Shown piece after piece: positions 16,715 through 25,203 of a DNA stretch of 64,000 bases. The stretch is taken from assembly GCA_947474705.1 (NCBI GenBank), contig CANJJS010000020.1, positions 1-64,000 of the forward strand, in the 5' to 3' direction. Source of the stretch: Acetobacteraceae bacterium. GTDB taxonomy: Bacteria > Pseudomonadota > Alphaproteobacteria > Acetobacterales > Acetobacteraceae. A model generated the notes under the pieces. That model was not told the origin of the DNA, searched no databases, and saw only the letters and a list, made by a program, of their open reading frames with translations. A program made the translations under genes and the position numbers. The first letter of the stretch is position 1. Every line of letters starts with the position of its first letter.

Positions 16715-19345
16715 ATGGCGACTTCCATCGATCTGACCAACGTCGCCGCCGGCAGTGGCGGGTTCGTGCTCCACGGGCAGGATTACGACGACCGCTCCGG
16801 CCTCTCCGTCGCGTCGGCCGGGGATATCAATGGCGACGGTTTCGGCGATTTTATCATCGGGGCGTTCCGTGGCGGCGCGGCGGGGAACCTCAAACACTAC
16901 GCGGGCGAAAGCTACGTGGTGTTCGGCAAGGCGGCGGGCTTTGGGGCTCCGATCGCTCTGGCCGACGTCGCCGGGGGAACCGGCGGGTTCGTTATCTTCG
17001 GGCAGAGTGCCAATCACCGGTCGGGCTACTCGGTCGCGTCCGCCGGCGACATAGACGGCGACGGGTTCGGCGATTTGATCGTCGGGGCGCCTGGCGCCGG
17101 CGCGAGCTATGCGGTGTTCGGCAAAGCGACGGGCTTCGTGCCTACGATCGATTTGGCCGGCGTCGCCGCGGGGACCGGGGGTTTCGTCATTCTTCAGCAG
17201 GATGGTGGCGATGGTGTCGGCTACTCCGTGGCCTCCGCGGGGGATGTCAACGGCGACGGACTCGGCGATCTGATCGTTGGGGCACGCGGTGGCGACGCGG
17301 CGGGGAACCTGAAATCCGGCGCGGGCGACTCTTATGTGGTGTTCGGCAAAACGGGGGGCTTTGGGGCGTCCATCAGCCTGGCGGAGGTCGCGGCGGGGAC
17401 CGGAGGTTTCGTTATCCTCGGGCAGGATGCCGGGGATGCGTCCGGGTCTTCCGTCGCATCGGCCGGAGATGTCAACGGCGACGGGTTCGGCGATCTGATC
17501 GTCGGTGCCCGCGGCGGCGACGCGGCGGGGAATCTTAAATCCGGCGCGGGCGACAGCTATGTGATCTTTGGCAAGGCGGCGGGCTTCGCGGCATCCATCG
17601 ACCTGGCCGATGTCGCCGCGGGGACCGGAGGCTTCGTCATCCTCGGGCAGGATGCCGGCGACGGCGCCGGGTACTCCGTCGCGTCGGCCGGGGATGTCAA
17701 CGGCGATGGGTTCGGCGATCTGATCGTCGGGGCACGCACCGCCGCCGGGGCGGGGAATCTCAGAACCTACGCGGGCGACACCTATGTGGTGTTCGGCACG
17801 GCGGCGGGCTTCGGGGCCGCCATCGATCTGGCGAGTGTCGCGGCGGGGACCGGCGGGTTCGTCATGCACGGGCAGGATGCCAATGACCGCTTCGGTCATT
17901 CCGTCGCCTCCGCCGGGGATATCAACGGCGACGGGCTCGACGATCTGGTCGTCGGGGCGCCTATCGCCGCCGCGGCCGGGAACCTCAAATACTCGGCGGG
18001 CGAGAGCTATGTGGTATTCGGCACCACGGCGGGGTTCGCGGCATCGGTCGATCTGGCCGTCATCGCCGGGGGAACCGGAGGGTTCGCCATCTTCGGGGAG
18101 GATGGCGGCGACCGCGCGGGGTTCTCCGTCGCGTCGGCGGGCGATATCGACGGGGACGGGTTCGGCGATCTGATCGTCGGGGCGATGTTCGGGGCCGGGG
18201 CGGGGAATCTTACACAGAGCGCGGGCGATAGCTATGTCATCTTCGGCCGGGACTTCACCTTCGCGGTCACCGATCCCGGCTCCACCGGCGACGACACGCT
18301 GAACGGGGGCGGTCTCGCAGACGACATGGTCGGGGGTCAGGGCGCCGATACGTTGAACGGCAAAGGCGGCGCCGATGTGCTGTTGGGCGGTGCCGGGAAC
18401 GATGTGTTGCGCGTGTCCGATCTGAACTTCGTCCGTTTGGATGGCGGTTCCGGGGTCGACACGTTCTCGCTCGCGGCCGGCGGGGTGACGCTGGATCTCA
18501 GCACGATCGCCGATACGCGTCTGCGGAACATCGAAATCATCGATATCGCGGGGACCGGCGACAACAAGCTGAAACTCTCCGCGCTGGAGGTGTTGAACCT
18601 GTCTTCCACCAGCAACCAACTGGTCGTGGCGGGCGACGCGGGCGACCGGCTGGATTTCGGCGGGGAAGTCTGGACCAACGCGGGCGTGGTTTCGGGGTTC
18701 ACGCTGTTTACCCACGGCAATGCCGGAGTTCTGGTGAACCAGCTTGTCACCATCGCCTGCTTCGCCGCCGGCACGCGCATCCGGACGCCGCATGGCGACG
18801 TGGCGGTGGAGACATTGCGCGAAGGCGGGACCGTCCTGACCGCGGACGGAGAGGTCCGGCCCATCCGCTGGACCGGTCACCGCTCGGTCGATCCGGCGCG
18901 CCATCCCGACCCCGCCAAAGTCCAACCCGTCCGCATCAGCGCCAATGCTTTGGGTTTCGGGCAACCCGCGCGCGACCTGCGCGTGTCCCCGGATCACGCG
19001 ATGTTCCTCGATGGCGTGCTGATCCCGGCGCGGTTGCTGGTGAACGGTGTGTCGATCGTTCAGGAAACCGCCTGCCGCGCGGTCACTTATTACCATATCG
19101 AGCTCGACAGCCACGACCTGCTGCTGGCCGAGGGCGCCGCCGCCGAAAGCTATCTGGATACCGGGGACAAGGCGGCCTTCTCCGGCGGCACGGTCACGGC
19201 GCTGCATCCAGACTTCGCGGCCCGGACCTGGGAGATGGCAGGGTGCGCGCCGCTGATCCTGACCGGTCCCGCGCTGGACCGGGCGCGCGCCCGGATCGAC
19301 GCGCGGGCGGGTTTCGGGGCCGGTGGATTGGCGATGGCGGTGTGA
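16715..19345 (+). CDS. FG-GAP seven-bladed propeller protein with RTX-like segment and C-terminal Hint domain
   Basis: This is a predicted 876-residue secreted or surface protein. Residues about 1-515 are seven repeats of roughly 60-75 residues, each with SVASAGD-(I/V)-(N/D)-GDG-(F/L)-G-D-L-I-V-G, the calcium-binding FG-GAP blade of integrin-alpha-type beta propellers. Seven is the number needed to close a propeller; blade 2 lacks the AGNLK..AGDSY insert. About 525-570 is a glycine/aspartate-rich RTX-like run (GDDTLNGGG, GGADVLLGGAGND). From Cys682 (CFAAGTRI) a Hint_2 domain follows, ending with YYHIELDSHDLLLAEG and AESYLDTGDK, so autoprocessing at Cys682 is plausible. There is no classical signal peptide; RTX-linked proteins usually leave by type I secretion. 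The start at 16715 is chosen for its GCGGGAA upstream. Confidence 0.85.
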   Translation: MATSIDLTNVAAGSGGFVLHGQDYDDRSGLSVASAGDINGDGFGDFIIGAFRGGAAGNLKHYAGESYVVFGKAAGFGAPIALADVAGGTGGFVIFGQSANHRSGYSVASAGDIDGDGFGDLIVGAPGAGASYAVFGKATGFVPTIDLAGVAAGTGGFVILQQDGGDGVGYSVASAGDVNGDGLGDLIVGARGGDAAGNLKSGAGDSYVVFGKTGGFGASISLAEVAAGTGGFVILGQDAGDASGSSVASAGDVNGDGFGDLIVGARGGDAAGNLKSGAGDSYVIFGKAAGFAASIDLADVAAGTGGFVILGQDAGDGAGYSVASAGDVNGDGFGDLIVGARTAAGAGNLRTYAGDTYVVFGTAAGFGAAIDLASVAAGTGGFVMHGQDANDRFGHSVASAGDINGDGLDDLVVGAPIAAAAGNLKYSAGESYVVFGTTAGFAASVDLAVIAGGTGGFAIFGEDGGDRAGFSVASAGDIDGDGFGDLIVGAMFGAGAGNLTQSAGDSYVIFGRDFTFAVTDPGSTGDDTLNGGGLADDMVGGQGADTLNGKGGADVLLGGAGNDVLRVSDLNFVRLDGGSGVDTFSLAAGGVTLDLSTIADTRLRNIEIIDIAGTGDNKLKLSALEVLNLSSTSNQLVVAGDAGDRLDFGGEVWTNAGVVSGFTLFTHGNAGVLVNQLVTIACFAAGTRIRTPHGDVAVETLREGGTVLTADGEVRPIRWTGHRSVDPARHPDPAKVQPVRISANALGFGQPARDLRVSPDHAMFLDGVLIPARLLVNGVSIVQETACRAVTYYHIELDSHDLLLAEGAAAESYLDTGDKAAFSGGTVTALHPDFAARTWEMAGCAPLILTGPALDRARARIDARAGFGAGGLAMAV

Positions 19346-19355
19346 CGGCTGCCCC

Positions 19356-19988
19356 CTACGCCGCCATCGTCAGCCGCTTTACGAACGCCGATAGCCTGTG
19401 CCGCCGCAGTTCGCTGCGTGCCTTGGTGTCCGTCGTCATGTAGTTCAACTGGATACTGTAGCGCTGTCCCACGAATCGCCGGTGCCCGTGCCAGGTCGAT
19501 GGCCCGTTCGGGAACACCAGCAGCGTCCCATTCACGGGCGGGACCTCCACCGCGAAATCCTCGAGGTCCGAGTGGCCGCGCAGCAGGCGCAGGCAGCCTT
19601 CCTGGCGGCCGAAGGCCTCGGTTTCCTGGTTCAGATACAACAGCACCGTCACCCGTTTCGCGGTCGAGTCGCAGTGGATGCGGCCATCCCGCTCGCTGGT
19701 CCAGCCACGCAGAGTCAGCATCGTCGGTGCGCCGTTCAGGTCCAGGCCGAACCGCGCCGCGATCGCCGCGCGCAGGCGGGGGCCTTCCATCTGGGCCACC
19801 AGGTCTTTGGCCGCAGCGCCGAGACGCACGGACTCCGGCGGAAACGAGCCGCGCCGGTTCAATGGCGGCAGAGCGGCCAGCACCTCCCGCAGACTGTCCG
19901 CCGGCACGAAGTCCGGCACGACCATGTGCGGGAAGGGCTCGGCCGTCGCGGGCGTGGCGTCGAATTTGTCGAAGTCCAACTGGATCAT
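19356..19988 (-). CDS. 2-oxoglutarate/Fe(II)-dependent oxygenase (prolyl-hydroxylase-like)
   Basis: This 210-residue protein has the double-stranded beta-helix oxygenase pattern: His105 and Asp107 in RIHCDST, His167 in STWHGHR, and Arg176 in GQRYSIQLNY for the 2-oxoglutarate carboxylate. VTVLLYLNQ and LLVFPN are typical strands of P4Hc-type prolyl hydroxylases. The substrate is unknown. The gene ends ten bases from the stop of the convergent FG-GAP/Hint gene. A decayed copy of its 3' end lies on the far side of that gene (16469-16575), so the oxygenase has been duplicated around it. A role in modifying the FG-GAP protein is possible but is inference from position alone. Confidence 0.82.
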   Translation of the reverse strand: MIQLDFDKFDATPATAEPFPHMVVPDFVPADSLREVLAALPPLNRRGSFPPESVRLGAAAKDLVAQMEGPRLRAAIAARFGLDLNGAPTMLTLRGWTSERDGRIHCDSTAKRVTVLLYLNQETEAFGRQEGCLRLLRGHSDLEDFAVEVPPVNGTLLVFPNGPSTWHGHRRFVGQRYSIQLNYMTTDTKARSELRRHRLSAFVKRLTMAA

Positions 19989-20021
19989 GCGGTCATTCCG
20001 GGCAGCTTCGTGTCGATTGTC

Positions 20022-21440
20022 TCAGAGCGCGGACCGGGCGCGGCGCGCGAGCGCTTCCGCCAGGTCCACCAAATCGTCGGTCCAGCATATGTCGGGTCTC
20101 GGTTGCGCCGCGCCAAGCCCCGCCTCGGGCCGCCAGCTCAGAACGCGCATCGCCTGTGGTACGGAAAACATGTTCCGCCCCCCGATCGCGCCGGCCAGCG
20201 CCGCCCGCACCGAGGCCGGACAGACGCCACCCGCCTGGTCCTCGGGCGCCGGGTCCGGCGGCTCGTCCCGCAGACGCCCCGCGATCGAGCCGGCGATCTC
20301 CGCGTGCAACGGATCGCCGGGACGGTCGAGCCGGGCGGCCTCGCGCGCGGCCGGAACATCCGGCGCCCACAGCCCAATCGCCACCGCCCGCGCCAACGGC
20401 GAAGCGCCCTGGGCCTGTCCACCAGCCCGCTTCCAGGCGCCGATCGCCTCCTCCACAATACCTGGATCGAACCGCGCCTGACCCACCAGCGCGCGGGCGA
20501 CGACAACGCCCAGTTCCGTGTCCGGCCCCAGATCGCCGCCGATCGCCAGTCCGAACAGGCAGCCCGCGGCACGGTCGAGCACCTCCTCCGGCACCGTCCG
20601 CGGCCAGTCCAGCGTTACCCGGGGTTCGCGGCGCGGTTCCTGGCTGCCGCGCCATTTCCGCGCGCGCAAAGCCTCGACCACTTTTGCCGGTCCGCCAAAA
20701 CAGGCGGAGGGGCGGCTTTCGCCTTGCTCGTTATAGGTGACGGTCTCGCCGTCCTCGGTGACCAGCACGCCGCCCGCCGCCATCAGCAGCGCGTGGCCCG
20801 CCGCGATGTCCAGCGCGTTGACTGGCCGCAGCGTCTGCGTCGCGATCCCGTCGCCCACGGCGATCCGGGCGAGACGGTAGGCGATCGAGGGCAGCGGCAT
20901 GAACGCCGCCGGCGCGCAGGCAATGCCGTTCCAGACCGGACGCTGCCAGGCGCCATGGTTCAGAAACACGACATCTCCCGCGGCGAGGTCCCGGTCCGTC
21001 AGGTCGATCGCAATGGCCTGGCCGTTGCGCTCGATCCGGCCGCCCTCGCACCAGGAGATCATGTCGGGCCCGCGATCCGGGCTGGTCGGCGCGTACACGA
21101 CCGCCAGAATGGGAACGCCCATGCGCAGCAGCGCGATTGAGACGGCGCTGCCGCGTTTGCCCTCCAGGAAGGCGCGCGTGCCGTCATGCGGATCGACCAC
21201 CCAGCAGTACCCGTTGGCGGGGGCGTCGAGCACGCCCGCTTCCTCGCCGACGAAGCGGGCGGGTACCAAGGCCAGCAGGCGGTCGCGCAGCATCATTTCG
21301 ATTTCGTGGTCGAGCGGCGCGGTCACGTGGTCGCTGAAGCGCGGACCGTCGGGGCGGGCGAACTCGGCGGCGACCAGATCGCCCGCTTCCCGCGCGGCGG
21401 CGATGGCGTGGGGCAGGATCGACATGGGGTCTGGGGACAC
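20022..21440 (-). CDS. inositol-monophosphatase-like / ADP-ribosylglycohydrolase-like fusion
   Basis: This 472-residue protein has two domains. Residues about 7-262 are an inositol monophosphatase/CysQ-type phosphatase: GEE at 65-67, DPHDGTRAF from Asp83, and ALDIAAGH with Asp211, which are the three metal-binding motifs. Residues about 285-470 resemble ADP-ribosylglycohydrolases (DRAAGCLFGLAIGGDLG; the family has 'DRxxGcllGlaxGDalG'). However, the usual T-D-D-T magnesium motif is only GPDTE, and the C-terminal D-D-T-D-T motif is not recognisable, so this half may be catalytically inactive. The gene is alone, divergent from zapE. A frameshift or gene merger is unlikely because the frame is continuous. 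Several internal starts exist (for example Met6). Confidence 0.72.
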   Translation of the reverse strand: MSPDPMSILPHAIAAAREAGDLVAAEFARPDGPRFSDHVTAPLDHEIEMMLRDRLLALVPARFVGEEAGVLDAPANGYCWVVDPHDGTRAFLEGKRGSAVSIALLRMGVPILAVVYAPTSPDRGPDMISWCEGGRIERNGQAIAIDLTDRDLAAGDVVFLNHGAWQRPVWNGIACAPAAFMPLPSIAYRLARIAVGDGIATQTLRPVNALDIAAGHALLMAAGGVLVTEDGETVTYNEQGESRPSACFGGPAKVVEALRARKWRGSQEPRREPRVTLDWPRTVPEEVLDRAAGCLFGLAIGGDLGPDTELGVVVARALVGQARFDPGIVEEAIGAWKRAGGQAQGASPLARAVAIGLWAPDVPAAREAARLDRPGDPLHAEIAGSIAGRLRDEPPDPAPEDQAGGVCPASVRAALAGAIGGRNMFSVPQAMRVLSWRPEAGLGAAQPRPDICWTDDLVDLAEALARRARSAL

Positions 21441-21570
21441 GGGAACTCCTTTGGCGCCCGGCTTTCCGCGGGATTCGGGTCATTTCATGGCTGCCAGGCG
21501 ATACAAGGGGCATTGACCCGGCGGATCAATCTAGGCGCGGCGGCCAGGACGCGCTATCCGGCCTCGCCCC

Positions 21571-22743
21571 ATGGATACCAACGTCACATCGAACGGCCCT
21601 GGGCCGTTACCGGCTTACCGCGCGATGATCGCGCGGGGCGAGCTGGCGTCCGATCCTTCGCAGGAAAACGCCGCCAAACGGCTGCAAACCCTGTGGGAGT
21701 CGCTGCGCGGCTACACGCCCGCCCCTCCAGCGGCGGCGGCGCCCGCTTCGTCCGGCCTGTTCAGCCGGTTCCTGCGGCGTGGGCCGGAGAAGCCGGCGGC
21801 GGCGCCCAGTGGCGCGCCGAAGGGCCTGTATCTGGTGGGCGAGGTGGGCCGCGGCAAATCCATGCTGATGGACCTGTTTTTCGCGGGCGCCGATCTGCCG
21901 CGCAAGCAGCGCATCCATTTCCACCGGTTCATGCAGACCTGCCACGCGCGGGTATTCGCCTGGAAGAAGGCCAATCCCGGCGGGTCCGATCCGATCCCGC
22001 CGCTGGCGGACTCGATCGCCGCCGAGTCGACCCTGCTCTGCTTCGACGAGTTCCAGGTCAACGACATCGCCGACGCCATGATCCTGGGGCGCCTGTTCCA
22101 GGCTCTGTTCGCGCGCGGCGTCGTCGTCGTCGCGACGTCCAACGTCGAGCCCGGCGATCTGTTCAAGGGCCAGCCCGGCCGCGACGCCTTCCTGCCGTTC
22201 ATCGCGCTGATCCAGGAGCGGCTGGATGTCGTCGTCATGGACGCCGGCCGGGATTTCCGGCGCGAACGCATGCGCGGGCTGCGCACCTGGCACGTGCCCG
22301 CGGACGAAATGTCTCGCCGTGCCCTGGACGAGGCGTTTTCGACCCTGACCGGCGGCGCCGCCGCCAAACCCCAGACACTGACGGTGATGGGGCGCGCCTT
22401 GCATCTGCCGGTCGCGGCGGAGGGCGTGGTGCGCTGCGATTTCTCCGAACTCTGCGGCACGGCGCTTGGCGCGGGCGATTATCTGGCCGTCGCGACAACG
22501 TTTCACACAGTGATTCTGGACGGAATCCCGCGGCTGTCGCCGGACAATTACGACGTCGCGCGCCGCTTCATCGTGCTGATCGACACGTTGTACGACCACC
22601 GCGTGAAGCTCGTGGCTTCGGCCGACGCGGTGCCGGACCAGCTTTACCGGCGCGGCGAGAACGCGAAAATGTTCGAACGCACCGCATCGCGGCTTGACGA
22701 AATGCAAAGCGAGGACTGGCTGGAGCAACAGCACCTCCTTTAA
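21571..22743 (+). CDS. zapE: cell division protein ZapE (AFG1-like P-loop ATPase)
   Basis: This 390-residue AFG1/LACE1-type AAA ATPase associates with FtsZ at constriction in gamma- and alphaproteobacteria. GLYLVGEVGRGKSMLM carries the Walker A loop (90-97), RIHFHRFM follows, and the Walker B is LLCFDEFQVND. GVVVVATSNVEP is sensor 1 and FIALIQERLDVV is also family-typical. It has an N-terminal extension with an Ala/Pro-rich linker (about 49-82), longer than in E. coli. It is divergent from the fusion gene across 130 bases. A solute-binding protein gene starts 95 bases downstream and is probably independent. Confidence 0.92.
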   Translation: MDTNVTSNGPGPLPAYRAMIARGELASDPSQENAAKRLQTLWESLRGYTPAPPAAAAPASSGLFSRFLRRGPEKPAAAPSGAPKGLYLVGEVGRGKSMLMDLFFAGADLPRKQRIHFHRFMQTCHARVFAWKKANPGGSDPIPPLADSIAAESTLLCFDEFQVNDIADAMILGRLFQALFARGVVVVATSNVEPGDLFKGQPGRDAFLPFIALIQERLDVVVMDAGRDFRRERMRGLRTWHVPADEMSRRALDEAFSTLTGGAAAKPQTLTVMGRALHLPVAAEGVVRCDFSELCGTALGAGDYLAVATTFHTVILDGIPRLSPDNYDVARRFIVLIDTLYDHRVKLVASADAVPDQLYRRGENAKMFERTASRLDEMQSEDWLEQQHLL

Positions 22744-22838
22744 CGCCCCGCTTGACCTGGGCCTTCGCGATCGCCCAAACACCCGCGAGATCGGCGCCCG
22801 CTCGGGCCAAGAACACATCCTCCAGGGAGATTTCGAAC

Positions 22839-24416
22839 ATGATCCAGCGCCGCGCCTTTACCGCCGGACTCGCTTCGGTGTTGGCCGCTCCGTCCATGGC
22901 GCGCGGGGCGGGGAGCAATGTGCTGAAATTCATTCCGCAGTCGGATTTGACGATCCTCGATCCCATCATCAACACCGTCTATACCGTGCGAAATCACGGC
23001 TATATGGTGTTCGACACGCTGTTCGGCATGGACGGCGACACCCGCATGCAGCCGCAGATGCTGGAAGGCTATACCGTCGAGGACGACGGCAAACGCTGGG
23101 TGCTGAAACTGCGCGAAGGCCTGATGTGGCACGACGGGGAGAAAGTGACGTCGCGCGATTGCATCGCTTCCATCGCCCGCTGGTCGGTGCGCGACGGTGT
23201 GGGGTCTCTGCTGAAGGCCCGCACTGAGGAAATGATCGCGGTCGACGACCGGACGTTTCATATCCGGCTGAAAAAGCCGTTTGCGTTGCTGCCCTACGCG
23301 CTCGGCAAAATCTCGACGCCGATGTGCGCGATCATGCCGGAGCGGCTGGCGAAGACCGATCCGTTCAAGGCAGTGCCGGAAATGATCGGCAGCGGCCCGT
23401 TCCGGTTCAAGGCCGACGAATGGATTTCCGGCGCGAGGGCGGTTTACACGAAGAACGAGAAATACGTACCGCGGCAGGATGTCAGCAAGGGTTGGACGGC
23501 CGGTGGAAAAGTTGTCCATTTCGAACGAGTGGAGTGGCACACAAGTCCCGACGATGGGACCTCGGCCAGCGCGATGCAATCCGGGGAAATGGACTGGTGG
23601 GAACTGCCGGTCGCCGATTTGCTGCCGCTGCTGAAAAAATCCGGTAAGGTCCGCGTGGAAATCAAGGATCGCAACGGCACCATGGGCATGTTGAAGATGA
23701 ACAATCTTCAGCCACCTTTCGACAAGGCCGCCATCCGTCAGGCGCTGCTGGGCGCGGTTAACCAAAAGGATTTCATGACCGCCATCGTCGGCGACGATCC
23801 CACGATGTACCGTGACAAAGTCGGGATTTTCACGCCGGGCACCGACATGGCGTCCGACGCGGGGATGGAGGTTCTGACCGGCCCCCGCGACATGGCGAAA
23901 GTCCGCGCCGCGATCAAGGCCGCCGGTTATAACAACGAAAAAGTCGTTCTGCTGTCGCCGAATGAGCCGCATTACCGCAAATCCATGGCCGCCGTCACCG
24001 ACGACATGTTGCGCGGCGCCGGACTGAACGTCGAAGCCCAGACGATGGACTGGGGCACCGCGGTCGAGCGCCGGGAAAACAAGCAGCCCATCGATAAAGG
24101 CGGGTGGAGCGTGTTGTGCACGACAGCCAATGGGCTGGACATGCAGACGCCGACTCTGCACTTCCTGCGCACGACGGGTCAGAAAGCCTGGTTCGGCTGG
24201 ACCGACAGCCCCAAAATCGAGGAACTCCGCGCCGCCTGGGTTGATGCCGCCGACGTCCCCGCACAGAAGAAAATCGCCTCGGAAATCCAGAAACAATGCT
24301 GGATCGATGTGCCGCATTTGCCGCTGGGTATTTGGTATCAGCCGATGGCCTGGCAAAAAACGGTCGACGGGATCCCGGATGGGTTTCCGTTGTTCTGGGG
24401 CGCGCGAAGGGTCTGA
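22839..24416 (+). CDS. ABC transporter solute-binding protein, family 5, Tat-exported
   Basis: This periplasmic dipeptide/oligopeptide-type binding protein has 525 residues. The N-terminus QRRAFTAGLASVLAAPSMARGA has a twin-arginine motif (RRxF) and a hydrophobic core, so Tat export is likely. Family 5 features follow: QMLEGYTVEDDGKRWVLKLREGLMWHDGEKVTSRDCIAS, then IGSGPFRF and MNNLQPPFDKAAIRQAL. The start is set by AGGGAGA eight bases ahead of the ATG. The binding protein stands alone with no permease beside it. Residues near the end (LGIWYQPMAWQKTVDGIPDGFPLFWGARRV) are common to a large alphaproteobacterial subgroup of unknown ligand. Confidence 0.87.
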   Translation: MIQRRAFTAGLASVLAAPSMARGAGSNVLKFIPQSDLTILDPIINTVYTVRNHGYMVFDTLFGMDGDTRMQPQMLEGYTVEDDGKRWVLKLREGLMWHDGEKVTSRDCIASIARWSVRDGVGSLLKARTEEMIAVDDRTFHIRLKKPFALLPYALGKISTPMCAIMPERLAKTDPFKAVPEMIGSGPFRFKADEWISGARAVYTKNEKYVPRQDVSKGWTAGGKVVHFERVEWHTSPDDGTSASAMQSGEMDWWELPVADLLPLLKKSGKVRVEIKDRNGTMGMLKMNNLQPPFDKAAIRQALLGAVNQKDFMTAIVGDDPTMYRDKVGIFTPGTDMASDAGMEVLTGPRDMAKVRAAIKAAGYNNEKVVLLSPNEPHYRKSMAAVTDDMLRGAGLNVEAQTMDWGTAVERRENKQPIDKGGWSVLCTTANGLDMQTPTLHFLRTTGQKAWFGWTDSPKIEELRAAWVDAADVPAQKKIASEIQKQCWIDVPHLPLGIWYQPMAWQKTVDGIPDGFPLFWGARRV

Positions 24417-24505
24417 ACGGCTTTATGTCAACCGGCGTGAACACTGACTGACGCCATTTCGTCAGGGACCGCGAAGGCCGGCCATTCACGACTTTCGCGC
24501 GGGAC

Positions 24506-24530
24506 CGAAGGCGTGGATGCCGCGCCTTCG
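24506..24530. terminator. possible bidirectional hairpin between convergent genes
   Basis: CGAAGGCG (24506-24513) is a perfect inverted repeat of CGCCTTCG (24523-24530) with a nine-base loop. It lies in the 174-base gap between the convergent binding-protein and rnhB genes. There is no T-run on either side, so it is a weak candidate. Nothing else is seen in this gap. Confidence 0.35.
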
Positions 24531-24590
24531 CGCACCATGACGAGGAGGGGGGCGTTCGCCGCGAAAGGTCAATCTTTCGGGCTCCCGGTA

Positions 24591-25199
24591 TCAGCGTGCC
24601 AGCAGCCGTGCCACGGGGCCAAATCCCGCGCGGTGATGCGGGGTGACGCCCAGTGTTTCAAGCGCGGCGCGATGGGCGGCGGTGGGATAGCCCGCGTTGT
24701 TTTCCCAGCCATATTCGGGATACCGCCGCGCCAGACGGGCCATCGCGCGGTCGCGGACGACCTTCGCGAGGATGGACGCCGCGGCGATACTCAGGCTCGC
24801 GCCATCGCCGCCGACGATCAGGTGCGTTGGGCAAGAAAGCCCAGGGTCGCGGTTGCCGTCGATGAGGGCGTGGTCGGGGGGGAGTGGGAGGCGCGATACC
24901 GCGCGCCGCATCGCCAGCAACGACGCTCCCAATATGTTCAGACGGAGAATTTCCGCCACGGAGGCGGCGGCGATGGCGAATTCCGCCACGCCGGAACGGA
25001 CGATCGCGTCGAAAGCGGCGTCTCTTCGCGGCGCGCTCAGCTTTTTCGAATCGTCGAGACGCGCCGCGAGTTCGGGGGGCACGCCGTGGGGAAACACCAC
25101 GGCGGCAGCGACAACCGGTCCGCACAGCGGGCCTCGCCCGGCTTCGTCGACTCCCGCGACTCGCCCGCCAGCGGCCAGTTCGCGGGAGAAATCGGGCAT
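24591..25199 (-). CDS. rnhB: ribonuclease HII
   Basis: This endoribonuclease (202 residues) removes ribonucleotides embedded in DNA and RNA primers. The four catalytic acids are present: Asp18 and Glu19 in [10 protein letters not shown], Asp114 in ALIDGN, and Asp132 in [14 protein letters not shown]. The C-terminal signature GYPTAAH...HRAGFGPV is slightly different from the common GYGT...HR.SF.PV. The stop is 60 bases downstream of a small hairpin; the start lies five bases from the end of the upstream cytochrome gene, so the two are probably co-transcribed. Confidence 0.94.
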   Translation of the reverse strand: MPDFSRELAAGGRVAGVDEAGRGPLCGPVVAAAVVFPHGVPPELAARLDDSKKLSAPRRDAAFDAIVRSGVAEFAIAAASVAEILRLNILGASLLAMRRAVSRLPLPPDHALIDGNRDPGLSCPTHLIVGGDGASLSIAAASILAKVVRDRAMARLARRYPEYGWENNAGYPTAAHRAALETLGVTPHHRAGFGPVARLLAR

Positions 25200-25203
25200 G
25201 CTG

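Noticed and set aside
16715-18250. Regularly spaced repeats considered as a CRISPR-like array
   Set aside because: The repeats are about 200 bases, encode FG-GAP blades in one frame and have no unique short spacers.
16658-19207. Very long open frame (849 residues) antisense to the FG-GAP gene
   Set aside because: It mirrors the repeated, GC-rich codons of the real gene; its product has low-complexity Asp/Arg/Gly runs and no known domain.
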